A stretch of DNA of 64,000 nt from Manis javanica (GCF_040802235.1 NC_133158.1:38940001-39004000), one strand, 5' to 3'; positions 11,000 through 21,916 are shown, counted from the stretch's first letter. Numbers and translations: made by a program. Notes: generated from the sequence alone by a model not told the origin.

Positions 11000-11809
11000 C
11001 CGTGTGGCTTCCCTGAGAACAAAGAACGGCTGGAGGCAAGGTCTAATTGTCCGGACGGGGCGGTGTAATTCGAGGGTCGCCCCCTCGTGTCTGCATAAAT
11101 CCATTATAAAGCGGGAGTTGCCATCCCGTGTATGGTCTCGGGTTAGTGACCCCGAGTGAGAAAGTCCGGGTTGGTAGTCCCGGCCCCCAGTTTAGTGACC
11201 CTGGGTGAAGTCCAGGTGACTAATCCTGGCCCTAGGGTCCGAGTGACTCGGCCTTAGGAAAGCAAGTCCAATCGGCAGGAACCTGGCGCCCGAGGAAGAA
11301 GGGATCAAGCTCGTCACCCTGCAGGAGTCTGAGTGGACGCCTTTCGGGAGAATCACGAGAGTTTTTGAGGATCCTGAAAGTGGTGAGTGTGGTGCACACC
11401 AGAGTGAAAGAAGGACCGGTCCGAACGAGAGCGATCAGATGTGGTGTGTGTGCTTAGTGTTATCATTGATTGTTTTATTGTGTTTTGGTTTTGGATTATA
11501 TTTCTTTCTGCGCTTTTTATTTTAAGTCGCCCTGTTATAAGGTTCCCTGTTCTTTCCATTCCTCCTCTCTGCCACTAAATCATTCCCAGCGGGCACGGGT
11601 CGGGCAATTAAGAGCCATTAGGGCGCCCGCCGCTAGAAGACTCCCATGACAGGATAAGGGGGTCACAGCTGCGAATCCCAGATAAATTCGCGTCCCCCAC
11701 AGAAGAAAAACTGTGCAACAACAGGCACCCGTTCACAAGCACATACACCAGTCATCTTGTTAGACTGGCATCTCTACCTTTTACCCTTGTCTTCCTCATA
11801 TTTTTAACT
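11000..11809 (+). promoter_or_regulatory. Proviral leader with splice donor and packaging region
   Basis: This is the non-coding leader between primer site and gag. A good splice donor lies at 11,382/11,383 (AAAGTG|GTGAGT), suitable for making env mRNA. Between about 11,130 and 11,260, short 'gtgacc...' segments repeat imperfectly and could form the stem-loops expected of a packaging signal. That role is inferred from position. I see no clear upstream AUG extension of gag. Confidence 0.65.
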
Positions 11810-13510
11810 ATGGGCCAGACTCAGACTACTAAAGGTCTGACCCTTTCCCACTTTCCGAAGGTTAGAAAACAGGCCCTGTATATGGGTTTTAACATCAAGA
11901 AAGGTAGGCTCAATGCTTTTTGCTCGGCCGAATGGCCTTCCTTTGGAGTAGGCTGGCCGACCCAGGGGTCTCTTTCCATGGACCTTATAGACAAGGTCAA
12001 AGCCGTTATCTCTTGGCCAAACCCTGAGGACCACCCTGACCAACTTCCCTATATCCTTGTTTGGGAAAATTTGGCTAAGAATCCCCCTTCCTGGCTGAGG
12101 TCCTTTTTGGTGGAGAAACCTCACACCGACCCACCAAGAGCCTCCGTCCTAGTTACCCAGGAAGATTTAAAGTCCCCTAATCACAGGGCCAAAAACCCGA
12201 GTGCGCCGCCTGTCCTCCCTAACAGTTCTCCTCTTTACCCCCTTCTGCCAATTGAGCAGCCACCCCCGTATGCAGAAGAGAGGGGTGAAGCTGCTGGGAG
12301 GATAGAAAACGAGGCTGGGGAACCCAGCGGGAACCAGGCAGCCGCAGCTTCCACAGACTCTTCAGCAGAGGGAGGCAGGAGGCCGGAAAGAGCTTCCCCA
12401 CACTCCCCCGCCCTGGCCCCATGCTGGGCGCCAGGTAGAGCAGGAGGAATGCAGTTAAGGCCTCGGGGGGCCAGGGAACAAGAAGGGGAGGCTCCCTCCT
12501 CCACCTCAGAAGGAGCAGTGCCGGTTCTGCCTGTGCGCGCCATCGGTACAGGCATCGCTCAGCAATATCAATACTGGCCCTTTTCATCTAGTGACCTCTA
12601 TAATTGGAGGACTCAGAACCCTCCCTTCTCAGAGGACCCCAAGTGTCTTATAGGTCTGGTGGAGTCCATTATGTTTACCCATCGTCCCACATGGGACGAC
12701 TGCCAGCAATTGCTCTGCACTCTCTTCACGATGGAAGAGCGAGAGCGTATCCTCAATGAGGCCAGGAGAAATGTCCTTGGAGAGAATGGAAGACCCACTG
12801 CCCTCCAGCCCATCATCGATGAGGCATTCCCACTTACGTGCCCGGATTGGGACTTCGGGACTGCAGAAGGTAGGGAGCGTCTCCGGGTCTACCGCCAGAC
12901 TCTGATGACCGGTCTCCGGGCGGCCGCCAGACGGCCCACTAACCTGGCTAAGGTAAAAACTATTGTTCAGGGGGAAATGGAAAGCCCAGCCGCCTATCTG
13001 GAAAGGCTGTTTGACGCTTACAGGCAGTACACCCCCATAAACCCAGAAGCAGAAGAACACAGATCAGCTGTCGTCCACTCATTCATCAACCAGGCAGCCT
13101 CCAATATCCGGAGAAAACTCCACAAGCGGGAGGACCTGGGGGAGATCTCTATTAGAGAACTGCTGCAGCAGGCGGAGAAGGTCTTCAATGCTAGGGAAAC
13201 TCTGGAGGATAGAGAAGAAAGGCTGAGGAAAGAGAAATGGGTAATGCAGGAGAAAAATAGGAAGGAAGACAGAGGATTTCAGAAGAGGGAAAACAAGAAG
13301 CAGAGGGAGGAGATGGCCAGGATATTCCTGGCCGGGGTGAAGGAGGGCCCTAGGCCACCTCGAGGAACAGGACCCCGTCAATCCCGACTAGGACAAGATC
13401 AATGCGCCCTGTGTAAGAGATATGGACATTGGAAGAGGGAGTGCCCCCAAAGGGGGGAACAAGGAGGAGGGAACCCCATTAAAACCCTGCATCTAGGAGA
13501 GGAGGATTGA
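11810..13510 (+). CDS. gag: Gag polyprotein (intact 566-codon frame), endogenous
   Basis: This frame encodes the structural precursor of the viral core. It starts MGQTQTT, so Gly2 is suited to myristoylation. Matrix (about residues 1-125) is followed by a p12-like linker with the PPPY late-budding motif at 151-154. Capsid starts near 241, and the major homology region spans about 385-404. A charged coiled segment (about 455-505) leads to one CCHC zinc knuckle (C532, C535, H540, C545). One knuckle and PPPY are gammaretroviral traits. The linker (155-235) is longer and richer in Ala, Gly and Ser than is usual. The frame is uninterrupted and ends in UGA, with protease continuing in the same frame. 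Whether the protein is made is unknown. Confidence 0.93.
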   Translation: MGQTQTTKGLTLSHFPKVRKQALYMGFNIKKGRLNAFCSAEWPSFGVGWPTQGSLSMDLIDKVKAVISWPNPEDHPDQLPYILVWENLAKNPPSWLRSFLVEKPHTDPPRASVLVTQEDLKSPNHRAKNPSAPPVLPNSSPLYPLLPIEQPPPYAEERGEAAGRIENEAGEPSGNQAAAASTDSSAEGGRRPERASPHSPALAPCWAPGRAGGMQLRPRGAREQEGEAPSSTSEGAVPVLPVRAIGTGIAQQYQYWPFSSSDLYNWRTQNPPFSEDPKCLIGLVESIMFTHRPTWDDCQQLLCTLFTMEERERILNEARRNVLGENGRPTALQPIIDEAFPLTCPDWDFGTAEGRERLRVYRQTLMTGLRAAARRPTNLAKVKTIVQGEMESPAAYLERLFDAYRQYTPINPEAEEHRSAVVHSFINQAASNIRRKLHKREDLGEISIRELLQQAEKVFNARETLEDREERLRKEKWVMQEKNRKEDRGFQKRENKKQREEMARIFLAGVKEGPRPPRGTGPRQSRLGQDQCALCKRYGHWKRECPQRGEQGGGNPIKTLHLGEED

Positions 13511-13565
13511 CGGGGACGGGGCTCGGCACCCCTCCCTGAGTCCTGGATAACCCTGTGCGTGGAGG
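13505..13565 (+). promoter_or_regulatory. UGA readthrough site between gag and pro-pol
   Basis: The gag stop is TGA (13,508-13,510), followed by C (UGA CGG, a leaky context). Downstream are GC-rich blocks (GGGGACGGGGC and GCACCCCTCCC) that could pair, at the spacing of the readthrough pseudoknot known after the UAG of murine leukaemia virus. The frame stays open from 13,511 into protease. Readthrough is inferred. UGA instead of UAG is the unusual point. Confidence 0.7.
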
Positions 13566-16500
13566 GGACTCCCATTGGGTTCATGGTAGATACTGGGGCA
13601 CAATATTCAGTTCTCAACCAGGTCCACGGCCCCCTGAACCCAGGACGCACAAGTATAGTCCAGGGAGCGACAGGGCCCAAGAAATGTGCCTGGACCACTA
13701 GGAGAAAAGTGGACCTAGGAAGGCATCAGGTCTCTCACTCATTTCTGGTCGTACCTGAGAGCCCCGCACCGTTGTTAGGTAGAGACTTACTAACCAAGGT
13801 TGGGGCGCGCATTCATTTTGAACCCGAAGGGATAAAAATCATGGACAAAGAAGGGCAGCCCCTACAACCAGCGCATGTGTTAACTCTGTCCCTGGCTGAC
13901 GAACATTGTCTGTTTCAGGTGGATCAAGAAAAGGGGGGCCAGGGAGAAATGGACTCTTGGTTGCAGAGTTTCCCTTCCTCATGGGCCGAGACTGGAGGAA
14001 TTGGTCTCGCTAAACATCTATCCCCGGTCGTTGTTCAACTCAAAGCCGTGGCTCTACCCATCCAGGTCTGGCAATATCCAATGCCGGAAGAGGCTAGAAA
14101 GGGATAGCACCCCATATCCATAGACTGTTGGAGACAGGAATCCTAAAAACCTGCCAATCTCCATGGAATACGCCCTTGCTTCCAGTGAGGAAGCCTGGCA
14201 GTAGAGATTACAGACCAGTGCAGGACTGGCGAAAGGTCAATGAGAGGGTGGAAGACATCCATCCTACAGTGCCCAACCCTTACACCCTACTCAGCCACCT
14301 GCCACCTACGCATGTGTGGAATACTACTCTGGACCTGAAAGACGCCTTCTTTTAGTATCCCACTCTCTGAAGTTAGTCAGCCTTTGTTTGCTTTGAGTGG
14401 CAAGAGCCAGGGGGGGGAAGAAAAGGGCAGCTTACCTGGACTAGATTACCACAGGGCTTCAAGAACTCTCCCACCTTATTCAATGAAGCCCTAAGCCAGG
14501 ACCTGGAGCCCTTTCGCAGGAGCCACCCCCGTGTGACACTGCTGCAGTATGTGAATGACCTGTTGCTGGCCACGGAAACCCGTGAGGAGTGCGAAGAAGC
14601 CACGGGGAACTTGCTGGCTGAACTGGGCGAACTGGGATATCGAGCCAGCGCCAAGAAAGCCCACATCTGTCAGAGGTCAGTGGTCTACTTGGGGTACAAA
14701 ATATCTAATGGGGCCAGGTGGCTAACGCAGGCCATGAAACAAACTATCCTGACTATCCCCGTCCCTTCCTCACCCCGGGGAGTGAGGGAATTTCTTGGCT
14801 CAGCCGGGTTTTGCAGGCTCTGGATTCCAGGGTACCCAGAAATAGCCCGACCGCTATATGAAGCGACCAAAGAAGGGCCGGGCTGGCAATGGACTCAGGA
14901 ACAACAAGAGGCTTTTGACAGACTAAAAGAAGCTCTCCTCCCGGCTCCCGCCCTATCTCTGCCAGACCCAGAAAAACCCTTTATCCTGTTTATAGATGAA
15001 AAGAAGGGAGTGGCTAAAGGAGTCCTGGCTCAGCAGCTGGGCCCGTGGAAAAGACCTGTGGCCTATTTGTCCAAGCGGCTAGACCCAGTGGCCTCTGGGT
15101 GGCCACCTTGTCTGCGTATCCTAGCAGCTATCGCTCTACTGGTAAAGGAGGCAGACAGGCTGACTTTTGGCCAGAACCTGAGAGTAACAGCCACACATAC
15201 CATAGAGGGGATCCTCAGGCATCCTCCAGGAAAATGGATGACGAACGCAAGACTCACTCACTACCAAGGGCTCCTACTAGATTCTCCACGAATCGCCTTC
15301 TCTGACCCGGTAACCCTAAATCCTGCCACCCTTCTGCCGGACCCAGATCTGTTGACCCCCACCCACGACTGTAGAGACATCCTTTCCGAAATTATCCAGG
15401 TGCGAGCAGACCTGAAAGACACACTGTTACCAAACTGTGAGCTAAATTGGTATATGGATGGGAGCAGCTTTGTGCAGGAGGGGGTCAGGAGAGCAGGGGC
15501 AGCAGTAGTAACCCACGAAGGGGAAGTTGTCTGGAGCGCAGCTCTGCCCCCTGGCACCTCAGCACAGAAGGCGGAACTTACTGCTCTTGCTGAGGCCCTG
15601 GAAAGAGCAGAAGGCAAGAGGGCCAACATATACACAGATAGCAGATATGCCTTTGGCACTGTCCATGTCCACGGTGCCATCTACCGAGAAAGAGGATTCC
15701 GTTCCGCGTAAGGGAAGAGACTGAGGAATCTGCAAGAAGTCCAAAGACTACTAGCTGCTGTCGAAAAACCCAAAGTGGTAGCAGTTATACATGTACCGGG
15801 CCACCAATCAAGGAAGACACCTGAGGCCGTTGTCAACAGCCATGCTGATGCGGAAGCTAAGAGGGCAGCCCTCTTGGACTCCCTTGTACTTGCAGCCCTC
15901 GAAATACCCATACCTGAACTGCCCGCCTTGCCACCCAAACCTGAGTATTCCCCCTAGGATCTTGAGTGGATTAGGAAACAAGTATCGGGAGAAGTGTCTG
16001 GGGAGGGAAATTGGAGTAGAGACCAAGAAGGTAGGTTGATCCTGCCAGAAGCATTAGGACAGTACATGCTTGCTAATTTGCATAAGTCCACCCATCTAGG
16101 CTGGAAAAAGCTGCTCAGCCTTTTTCAGTCTGCGCAGTTGGTGTTTCCCCACCAAAATGAGGCAGCTCGTCAGATCACGAAAGAATGCAGTAGCTGTGCA
16201 ATGCTAAGACCAGCCCCAAGAGGGCTGCACCCGGCAGGTACCTGGGAAAGGGGGAGGGCTCCAGGGAGGAACTGGGAAATAGACTTCACCAAAGTAAAAC
16301 CAGGAAAGTATGGATATAAGTATTTGCTGGTTATGGTAGATACCTTCTCTGGGTGGGTGGAGGCTTTTCCAACCAAGCATGAGACTAGCCAGGTAGTAGC
16401 AAAAAGATTAATTGAGGAAATTATCCCCAGGTATGGGGTCCCTGAAGCTATAGGTTCCGATAACGGCCCGGCTTTCGTAAGCAAAATCCTGCAAGGATTA

Positions 16501-17127
16501 GCCCGAGCTTTGGGAATAGATTGGAAGTTACACTGTGCTTATAACCCACAAAGCTCTGGGCAGGTAGAAAGGATAAATCGGACCCTAAAGGAGACCCTTT
16601 CTAAATTGGTATTGGAGACTGGAGGGGACTGGGTGACCCTCCTTCCCTTAGCCATCTTCCGCGCTCGGAACTCCCCCTATGTACATGGTTTAACTCCATT
16701 TGAGATAATGTACGGGGCTCCTCCACCCATAATTCAGCGAGTGCAGCTTCCCGGTGCAGAGAACCCGGCCCCTGACTATCTGAACGTGTTGCAGGCTCTT
16801 GCCAAAGTGCAGCAGGAAATCTGGCCCCTGATCAGAGCATATTACGAGGGCGGGAAAATTCCAAGCCCGGAACATGGCATAGTCCCAGGGGATACGGTAT
16901 GGGTCAAAAGACACCAAGTAAGGACTCTTGATCCCAGGTGGAAGGGACCTTACGTTGTATTGTTTACCACCCCCACTGCTCTCAAGGTTGACGGTATACC
17001 TCCTTGGGTGCATCACACCCACGTTCGGAAAATGCTGCCTCACAAAAACCCGGGTGATCACGAGGAAGAGTGGAAAGTGCAGCAGCATCCTGTGAATCCC
17101 CTGAAAATACACCTAAGCCAAAGATGA
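13511..17127 (+). pseudogene. pol: Pro-pol (protease, reverse transcriptase, RNase H, integrase), broken
   Basis: It continues in the gag frame after the UGA. Protease shows the VDTGA active-site motif near 13,586. Disruptions seen are: a frame change at about 14,104 with a stop at 14,105-14,107; a stop at 14,353-14,355 followed by a short out-of-frame stretch that returns by 14,395; a stop at 15,709-15,711 inside RNase H; and a stop at 15,955-15,957 before integrase. The reverse transcriptase core motif reads YVND (14,548-14,559) where the family has YVDD, so a catalytic Asp is replaced. RNase H keeps its acidic residues (MDGSS, KAELTAL, YTDSRY, HADAEA), but the last lies after the stop. No full polymerase can be made from this copy. 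Confidence 0.92.
15958..17127 (+). pseudogene. pol: Integrase segment of pol (open but without its own start)
   Basis: This is the last open segment of pol, about 389 codons, in the same frame as the RNase H part but after a stop. It has the N-terminal zinc site (HKSTH and CSSC) and the DDE core: Asp in EIDF, Asp in GSDNGP, and Glu in GQVERIN with 35-residue D-E spacing. A basic C-terminal domain (KRHQVRTLDPRWKGPY) follows. All catalytic residues are present. Its stop TGA overlaps the env ATG (ATGA, 17,124-17,127), the usual gammaretroviral layout. No initiation codon or separate mRNA is evident, so it is part of a dead pol. Confidence 0.9.
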
Positions 17128-18308
17128 AGGGGATCCTGCTGATAAGTGCCTTCGTATGGACTCTCGAGGAAGCTACATCGGTGAAGGTGATTCCAGGGCC
17201 CGCAAGAAAACTGGGTTCGGGTCTCTCCGGGTTAGGTAACCCCTTATGGGAAAAGGTGCAGCCATTCGCAGAGACTTTGAACCGCACCACTCCCTCCCTC
17301 ACCAATCCCTGTTGGTTATGCTATCCAGGTTCACCCCCCTTCTATGAAGCAATCGGGATAAATGGCTCCTACACCATTAACGACTCCTATCCCACTTATT
17401 AGGACAGGGGGCCGAGGGGACTTACAATCGCTCAGGTCTCAGTCGCGGGAACGTGTGTGAGCTCAGTCCCGATAGTCCGGAGCTGGTTATGCTCGTCCTA
17501 CACGTACAATACATGGAAGCAGGACAAGTGGATTATACCCTCCTCGGGTTGGTGGCTCTGTTTAAAGACAGGCCTCACCCCGGCCATATCCACCTCTGTG
17601 TTTAATGCTAACAGTGAGTTTTGTGTACTTGTGGCCATTCTACCACGCCTAGTATATCGTTCTCATGAGACCCTCCTTTCTTATTGGGAAGAATGGCCAA
17701 ACCCCCACAGGGAAAAAAGGGAAGTTATTACCGCCTTGACCATTGGGGCCCTTTTTGCCCTAGAGATGGCAGGGGCTGGCACAGGGGTCGCAGCCCTTGT
17801 AACTCAAGAACAGGGGCTCACAGCTCTGAGGCGGGCTGTCGACAGGGACCTAGAACAACTTCGACAGACAATATCAGACTTGGAACAATCTCTTACCTCC
17901 TTAGCTGAGGTGGTCCTACAGAACAGAAGGGGCCTAGACCTCCTGTTCTTAAAAGAAGGTGGACTGTGCGCGGCCTTAAAGGAAGAGTGTTGCTTCTATG
18001 TAGACAAAACAGGTGCAGTCAGAGATTCCCTGGCCAAACTAAAGAAAGATCTAGAGAAGAGGCGTAAAGAATATGACAGTAGCGAAAGCTGGTTTGACTC
18101 TTGGTTCAAATACAAACCTTGGTTCGCCACCCTTCTCTCGGCTGTTACAGGGCCACTGGTCATCCTGCTGTTATTGCTTACAATTGGTCCGTGCATAGTA
18201 AATAGGCTGCTTAGGTTTGTGCGGGAAAGGGTTAACGCTGTCCAACTTCTGGTCCTTCGACAGAGATATCAGGCCCTGGATGCCGCTGTGGAAGATTCCT
18301 CAGTTTAA
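17124..18308 (+). pseudogene. env: Env, receptor-binding part deleted and one stop codon
   Basis: A signal peptide begins at 17,124 (MKGILLISAFVW). The following surface-subunit sequence is short. It passes to the C-terminal surface region with the CWLC disulphide motif (near 17,315) without the receptor-binding domain or most of the proline-rich hinge. An in-frame TAG stands at 17,400-17,402. From there the same frame is open to 18,308. It holds a furin-type site (REKR, 17,709-17,720), a fusion-peptide-like segment, heptad region, the retroviral immunosuppressive-region motif (LQNRRGLDLLFLKEGGL), CX6CC, a membrane span (about 18,129-18,200) and a cytoplasmic tail. The surface subunit is about 195 codons against more than 400 in relatives. 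It cannot act as a normal entry protein. Confidence 0.9.
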
Positions 18309-18310
18309 TC

Positions 18311-18325
18311 AAGAAAAGGGGGGAA
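18311..18325 (+). promoter_or_regulatory. Polypurine tract
   Basis: The purine run AAGAAAAGGGGGGAA lies directly before the 3' LTR. In retroviruses this primes plus-strand DNA synthesis. Confidence 0.9.
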
Positions 18326-18771
18326 TGTAGAGGAATGCAGGGAACAGGGCTGAGCCACCCAGTTTTCGTAGAAACTACGTGAGGCTAACATTCCTGGATC
18401 CTACCCTAAGTTAGATAACTAGAAGTAAACGACCCCCCTGGGGTCAAAACTCGTGATAAGTCACATAGGAATGCTTGTGCAAAGGTCAGGCACCTGGTGT
18501 ATCCCTGTTCCAATTTTATTGGCCAAAGTATAGAATGTGTTTCAAATTCATTGGTTGGGGTAATGTGCAGGCTCTGGTGCAATGACTGTAGAAATCCCAT
18601 ATAAACCAAACCTAAAGTTGCTTGGGGGTCGGCAGCTCGGACTCGGCCTGCGTGTCAGGGGAGGTGCTGTCGACCCCAGCTTGCTGGCTGAATAAAGACT
18701 TTGCTTGGATTTTCATTTCCGTGTCCGTGTGTCTTGTTCTCTGGGAAACCCTGGAGTCCTGGACCCTAACA
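18326..18771 (+). repeat. 3' LTR of the provirus
   Basis: A 446-bp LTR runs from TG to CA. It has inverted CCAAT boxes (18,518-18,522 and 18,550-18,554), TATAAA (18,600-18,605) and an intact AATAAA at 18,691-18,696. It represents the undamaged form of the LTR, since the 5' copy has lost the poly(A) signal. It is followed by the GCAA target duplication. Confidence 0.95.
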
Positions 18772-19121
18772 GCAAATGTTGGCCATACTTTCTATAGTCC
18801 CCTCAAGCTTATTTAAATTATTCCATTTAACTGAAGACCCTGAACATGGTTTAGAACACACAAACAGTATCACAGAGGATAATGACATTTTTCCATAAAA
18901 ATATGGCTTTTGGCTGACAAGTCTGTTATATTAATGTGTAAATAGGTAACAAACAATAGGCATTTTAAAAAATAGACATTTAATGAAAGAAGGCTTTTCA
19001 ACATCACCTGGTGAGGTGAAGCCCCACAGAGGTATGATGCCTGCTGGGTTCGCATGACTAAGACTCAGACCAGTGTTCGACTGGGAGGACAAAGAAAACA
19101 GTCTGCCCCAGGGCTGTCCGC

Positions 19122-19895
19122 TGGGACAGGGACCGTGGGTGTAGTCAGAGCAGGGTGAGGGCCTCTGGATTAAGCCAGGCAGAGTATTTGCAGTGGGACC
19201 AATGTAACTACATGCAAGGAAACCCCCTGCTAAAACTCTGTGTTAAACGTTCAACTCTAGGGTATCCTTCAGTGAGATCAGTTAATATACCCCAGATAAA
19301 GAAGAGTAGCTCATGTTTATATTATGTTAATCATTTATAATCAAGTGTAAGATTCACCTTAGCATGCTAAAAGGCCCAGGCCTATGTGCTGTCTTTCCTC
19401 CTTCAGATCTGATGAAGTGATTTTGCAAACTAATTTAGCATGCAGGCCCAGCCATAACACAATAAGAGGCAGGAAGGAGTCCACCTTAAAGATAAGATTG
19501 CATTTTAATACCCAAGAAGTTAAGACATTAGAAATTCTTCACTTACTCTTCAGCAAACAATACCTCAGCCCACTTTGGGGGCTGAGCAGGTGGCCTTGTT
19601 TCATATGCCCTCAGACCAAGATGCTGGTATCTCAGGGAGAGATCATCAGAACAGGAAGTTGCTTGTGTTAAGTTAATTCTAAATATTCAGGGACTACTTA
19701 ATAAGTCCACACTCCTAAGGTTTTTTGCATGTTCTCAAAATTCATCAACTGCCTATAAAACCCCGTAGACAATGCACCACCCCAGACTCTCTGTCCTCTC
19801 ACTTTATCTCTAAATAAAAGCCTGTACCTTGCTCTCCTATGCTGGGTGTTTGTGAAGCTCATTCTTTGCCTTCGTGAACAGGAACCCCGGCAACA
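19122..19895 (+). repeat. Solo LTR, family A, copy 2
   Basis: A 774-bp LTR, TGGGACAGGGACC to CCCCGGCAACA, is flanked by CCGC (19,118-19,121 and 19,896-19,899). It aligns along its length with the copy at 6,757 and has AATAAA near 19,813. It lies 350 bp after the provirus but is unrelated to its LTRs. Confidence 0.85.
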
Positions 19896-20334
19896 CCGCC
19901 TTCCAGCTGCACGCCTCCCACAGAAGTGCCAGTGCTCGGGCCGAGGTGGAAGTTGCCTACCCTGTGCACCCCCTTCTCAGGGAGTGACACAGCCCTGGAA
20001 GACCAGTACAGGTGACACCCCTCTTCAGCCCGCCTCAGTCACAGGGCACACCGTCCGCGCACTGCTCCGTGGCCTCACTGCTGCCTTCCCCACCTAGATT
20101 GGTGGTTACTGCTCTGATCCACCTTTCTGGCTTTCCACAATCTACACTGCTGAGTTTCTTTTTAATTTTAAAACTTCTACACTTCGGCAAGATTTGGGGA
20201 AGAAGCGCACCTTTAACGACTGGTCCCGAGTGCTGACCTGGATGGCCCTCCACTCCCACAAGGGCTTCTCGCCGTGAAACCCTCTCCCGCCTTGACCACA
20301 CAGATGCCCACACTCCTCCCCTGGCCTTTCTCCG

Positions 20335-20693
20335 TGTCAGTCTGGGGAGAGGACATCCCGGGGCACAGTACCTCTAGAAACCGAAATCAGTGGGAGAAAT
20401 AAAGTTTAAAATCCGTTTATTGTTCACAAACTGCAGTCTGGAGCCGTTTCTCTCTGTCCTGCTCCAGCAGCAGTGAAACCGGCCCTCCCCTCCCCTCTCA
20501 GGTACAGATAAGCCCTCCTTGCCCAGGTAATTACCCATTGATATGGAATGAACTTCTCTCCACCCCTAAGGAATGATGCAAATGCACTAAAGCCATACTT
20601 TTTTCCACTTCTGAACGCCTACTGACATGCAGATGTACTAAAGCCAGGCGAGGTATTCTGGAAATGTTACAATTTTACCCACAGAAGCAGAAA
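20335..20693 (-). repeat. Solo LTR, family C, copy 2
   Basis: On the minus strand it starts TGTGGGTAAAATTG and ends in CTGACA, closely matching the copies at 6,377 and 31,806. I did not find a clear target duplication, so the borders may be altered. Confidence 0.75.
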
Positions 20694-20942
20694 GAGATCA
20701 CACAGGAGTGTTTCAATTGCTGCTTAATACCTTAAAAATTTAACTGCTGTCTCCATCATTTATTAAGAAATACTCAAAATAAATCCAAGAACAACCACTC
20801 TCTTAGCCCTTTTATAAAAACTGAAACTTGGTCATCTCTGTTTTCAGGAGTTCATGGGTTCTTGAACACACACACATACCATATTTTAGTATTTCCTCTC
20901 TGCCCCACTGTCAAGCGGAGGGGTAGACAACTGAATAAGTAT

Positions 20943-21870
20943 ACTTCGATGTTATTACTTTTTTTTATTAAGGTATTATTGATGTACACTCTTAGGAGGG
21001 TTTCACATGAAAAAACAATGTGGTTACTACCTTCACCCATATTATCGTGTCGCCCCCATGCCCCATTTGCAGTAACTGTCCATCAGGGTAGTAATGAGGC
21101 AGGGACCATGGGTGTGGTCAGAGTGGGTGAGGGACTCAGGAGAAAGGCAGGGCAGGATATTTGCAGTCAAAGCAGTGTAACAATGTAGGGCCTCTAATGA
21201 AACCCTGTATTCAGCATTATGCAAAGTCAAGGTCACACTAATTCTCTGGGGTAAAGATACCAGACTAGGAATACGGACATCTTCAGTGAGATCAGTTAAA
21301 GGTCAAAAGGCCAGGAGCAACTTGTCCTGAAACATTTGAGTGTTCCGCAAGGGTATCTCAGCATAACCTGTGACTTCACTGTAAACAATCCTGGCAAACA
21401 GACAATAACCCAGCCCACCCTGGGGGCAGGGCAGGTGGTACAAGTCCACACCCTAAGCCCTCAGTTTCCAGAAGACCTCAACTGCCTATAAATCCCCTAG
21501 ACAACACACCACCCCAGGCTCTCTTGTCCCCTCCTGGAGTGAGCCAGGAGCTCTGTCCTCTCACTATCTCTAAATAAAAGCCTCTGCCTGGCTCTCCTAC
21601 CTTGGGTGTTTGCTAAGTTCATTCTTCAACTCCACAAACAAGAACCCCGGCAGCAGTAAAATGGCACAGTGTCAGTATGTGCCTTCTCTGTGCTACACTG
21701 TCTTCCCCAGGATACCCCCCACACCATGTGTGCCAATCATAATACCCCTCAATCCCCTTCTCCCTCCCTCCCCCACCCCTCCCCTTTGGTAACCGCTGGT
21801 CCCTTCTTGGATTGAGAGTCTGCTGTGTTTTGTTCCTTCAATTTTGCTTCATTGTTAGATGGCATTAGTC
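20943..21870 (-). repeat. L1 3' end in antisense, split by a solo LTR
   Basis: A T-rich run at 20,950 begins an L1 3' UTR read on the minus strand. It matches the end of the L1 at 41,559 ('gtttcacatgaaaa...' against its 'ttttcatgtgaaac'). The solo LTR at 21,095-21,655 interrupts it, and the L1 resumes at 21,656 to about 21,870. Confidence 0.7.
21095..21655 (+). repeat. Solo LTR, family A, copy 3 (internally deleted)
   Basis: It runs TGAGGCAGGGACC to CCCCGGCAGCA and is flanked by GTAA (21,091-21,094 and 21,656-21,659). At 561 bp it lacks over 200 bp of the central part present in copies 1 and 2. AATAAA lies near 21,573. Confidence 0.85.
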
Positions 21871-21916
21871 TTTTTAAATATAATGCCTTTAAGTAGAGCA
21901 TAAACTTTGCTGTGTT

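Larger units (their letters stand above)
10428..18771 (+). mobile_element. Gammaretrovirus-like endogenous provirus (ERV1)
   Basis: The provirus has LTR, primer site, leader, gag, pro-pol, env, polypurine tract and LTR in order. The 4-bp duplication GCAA flanks it at 10,424-10,427 and 18,772-18,775, so both LTRs belong to one integration. By eye the LTRs differ at 13 of about 444 aligned bases (about 2.9 percent), apart from the insertion in the 5' LTR. At a typical mammalian neutral rate of 2.2e-9 per site per year this suggests about 6-7 million years, a rough inference. It lies in DIP2A intron 1 in antisense. Gag is open, while pol and env are broken, so the copy is not a competent virus. 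Confidence 0.95.

Noticed and set aside
12219-13698. Long minus-strand frames opposite gag
   Set aside because: They are shadows of the gag frame with no motif and no start context.
17457-18308. Env frame as a possible working fusogen gene of the host
   Set aside because: It lacks the receptor-binding part, is separated from its signal peptide by a stop codon and starts at GTG, so nothing supports production.
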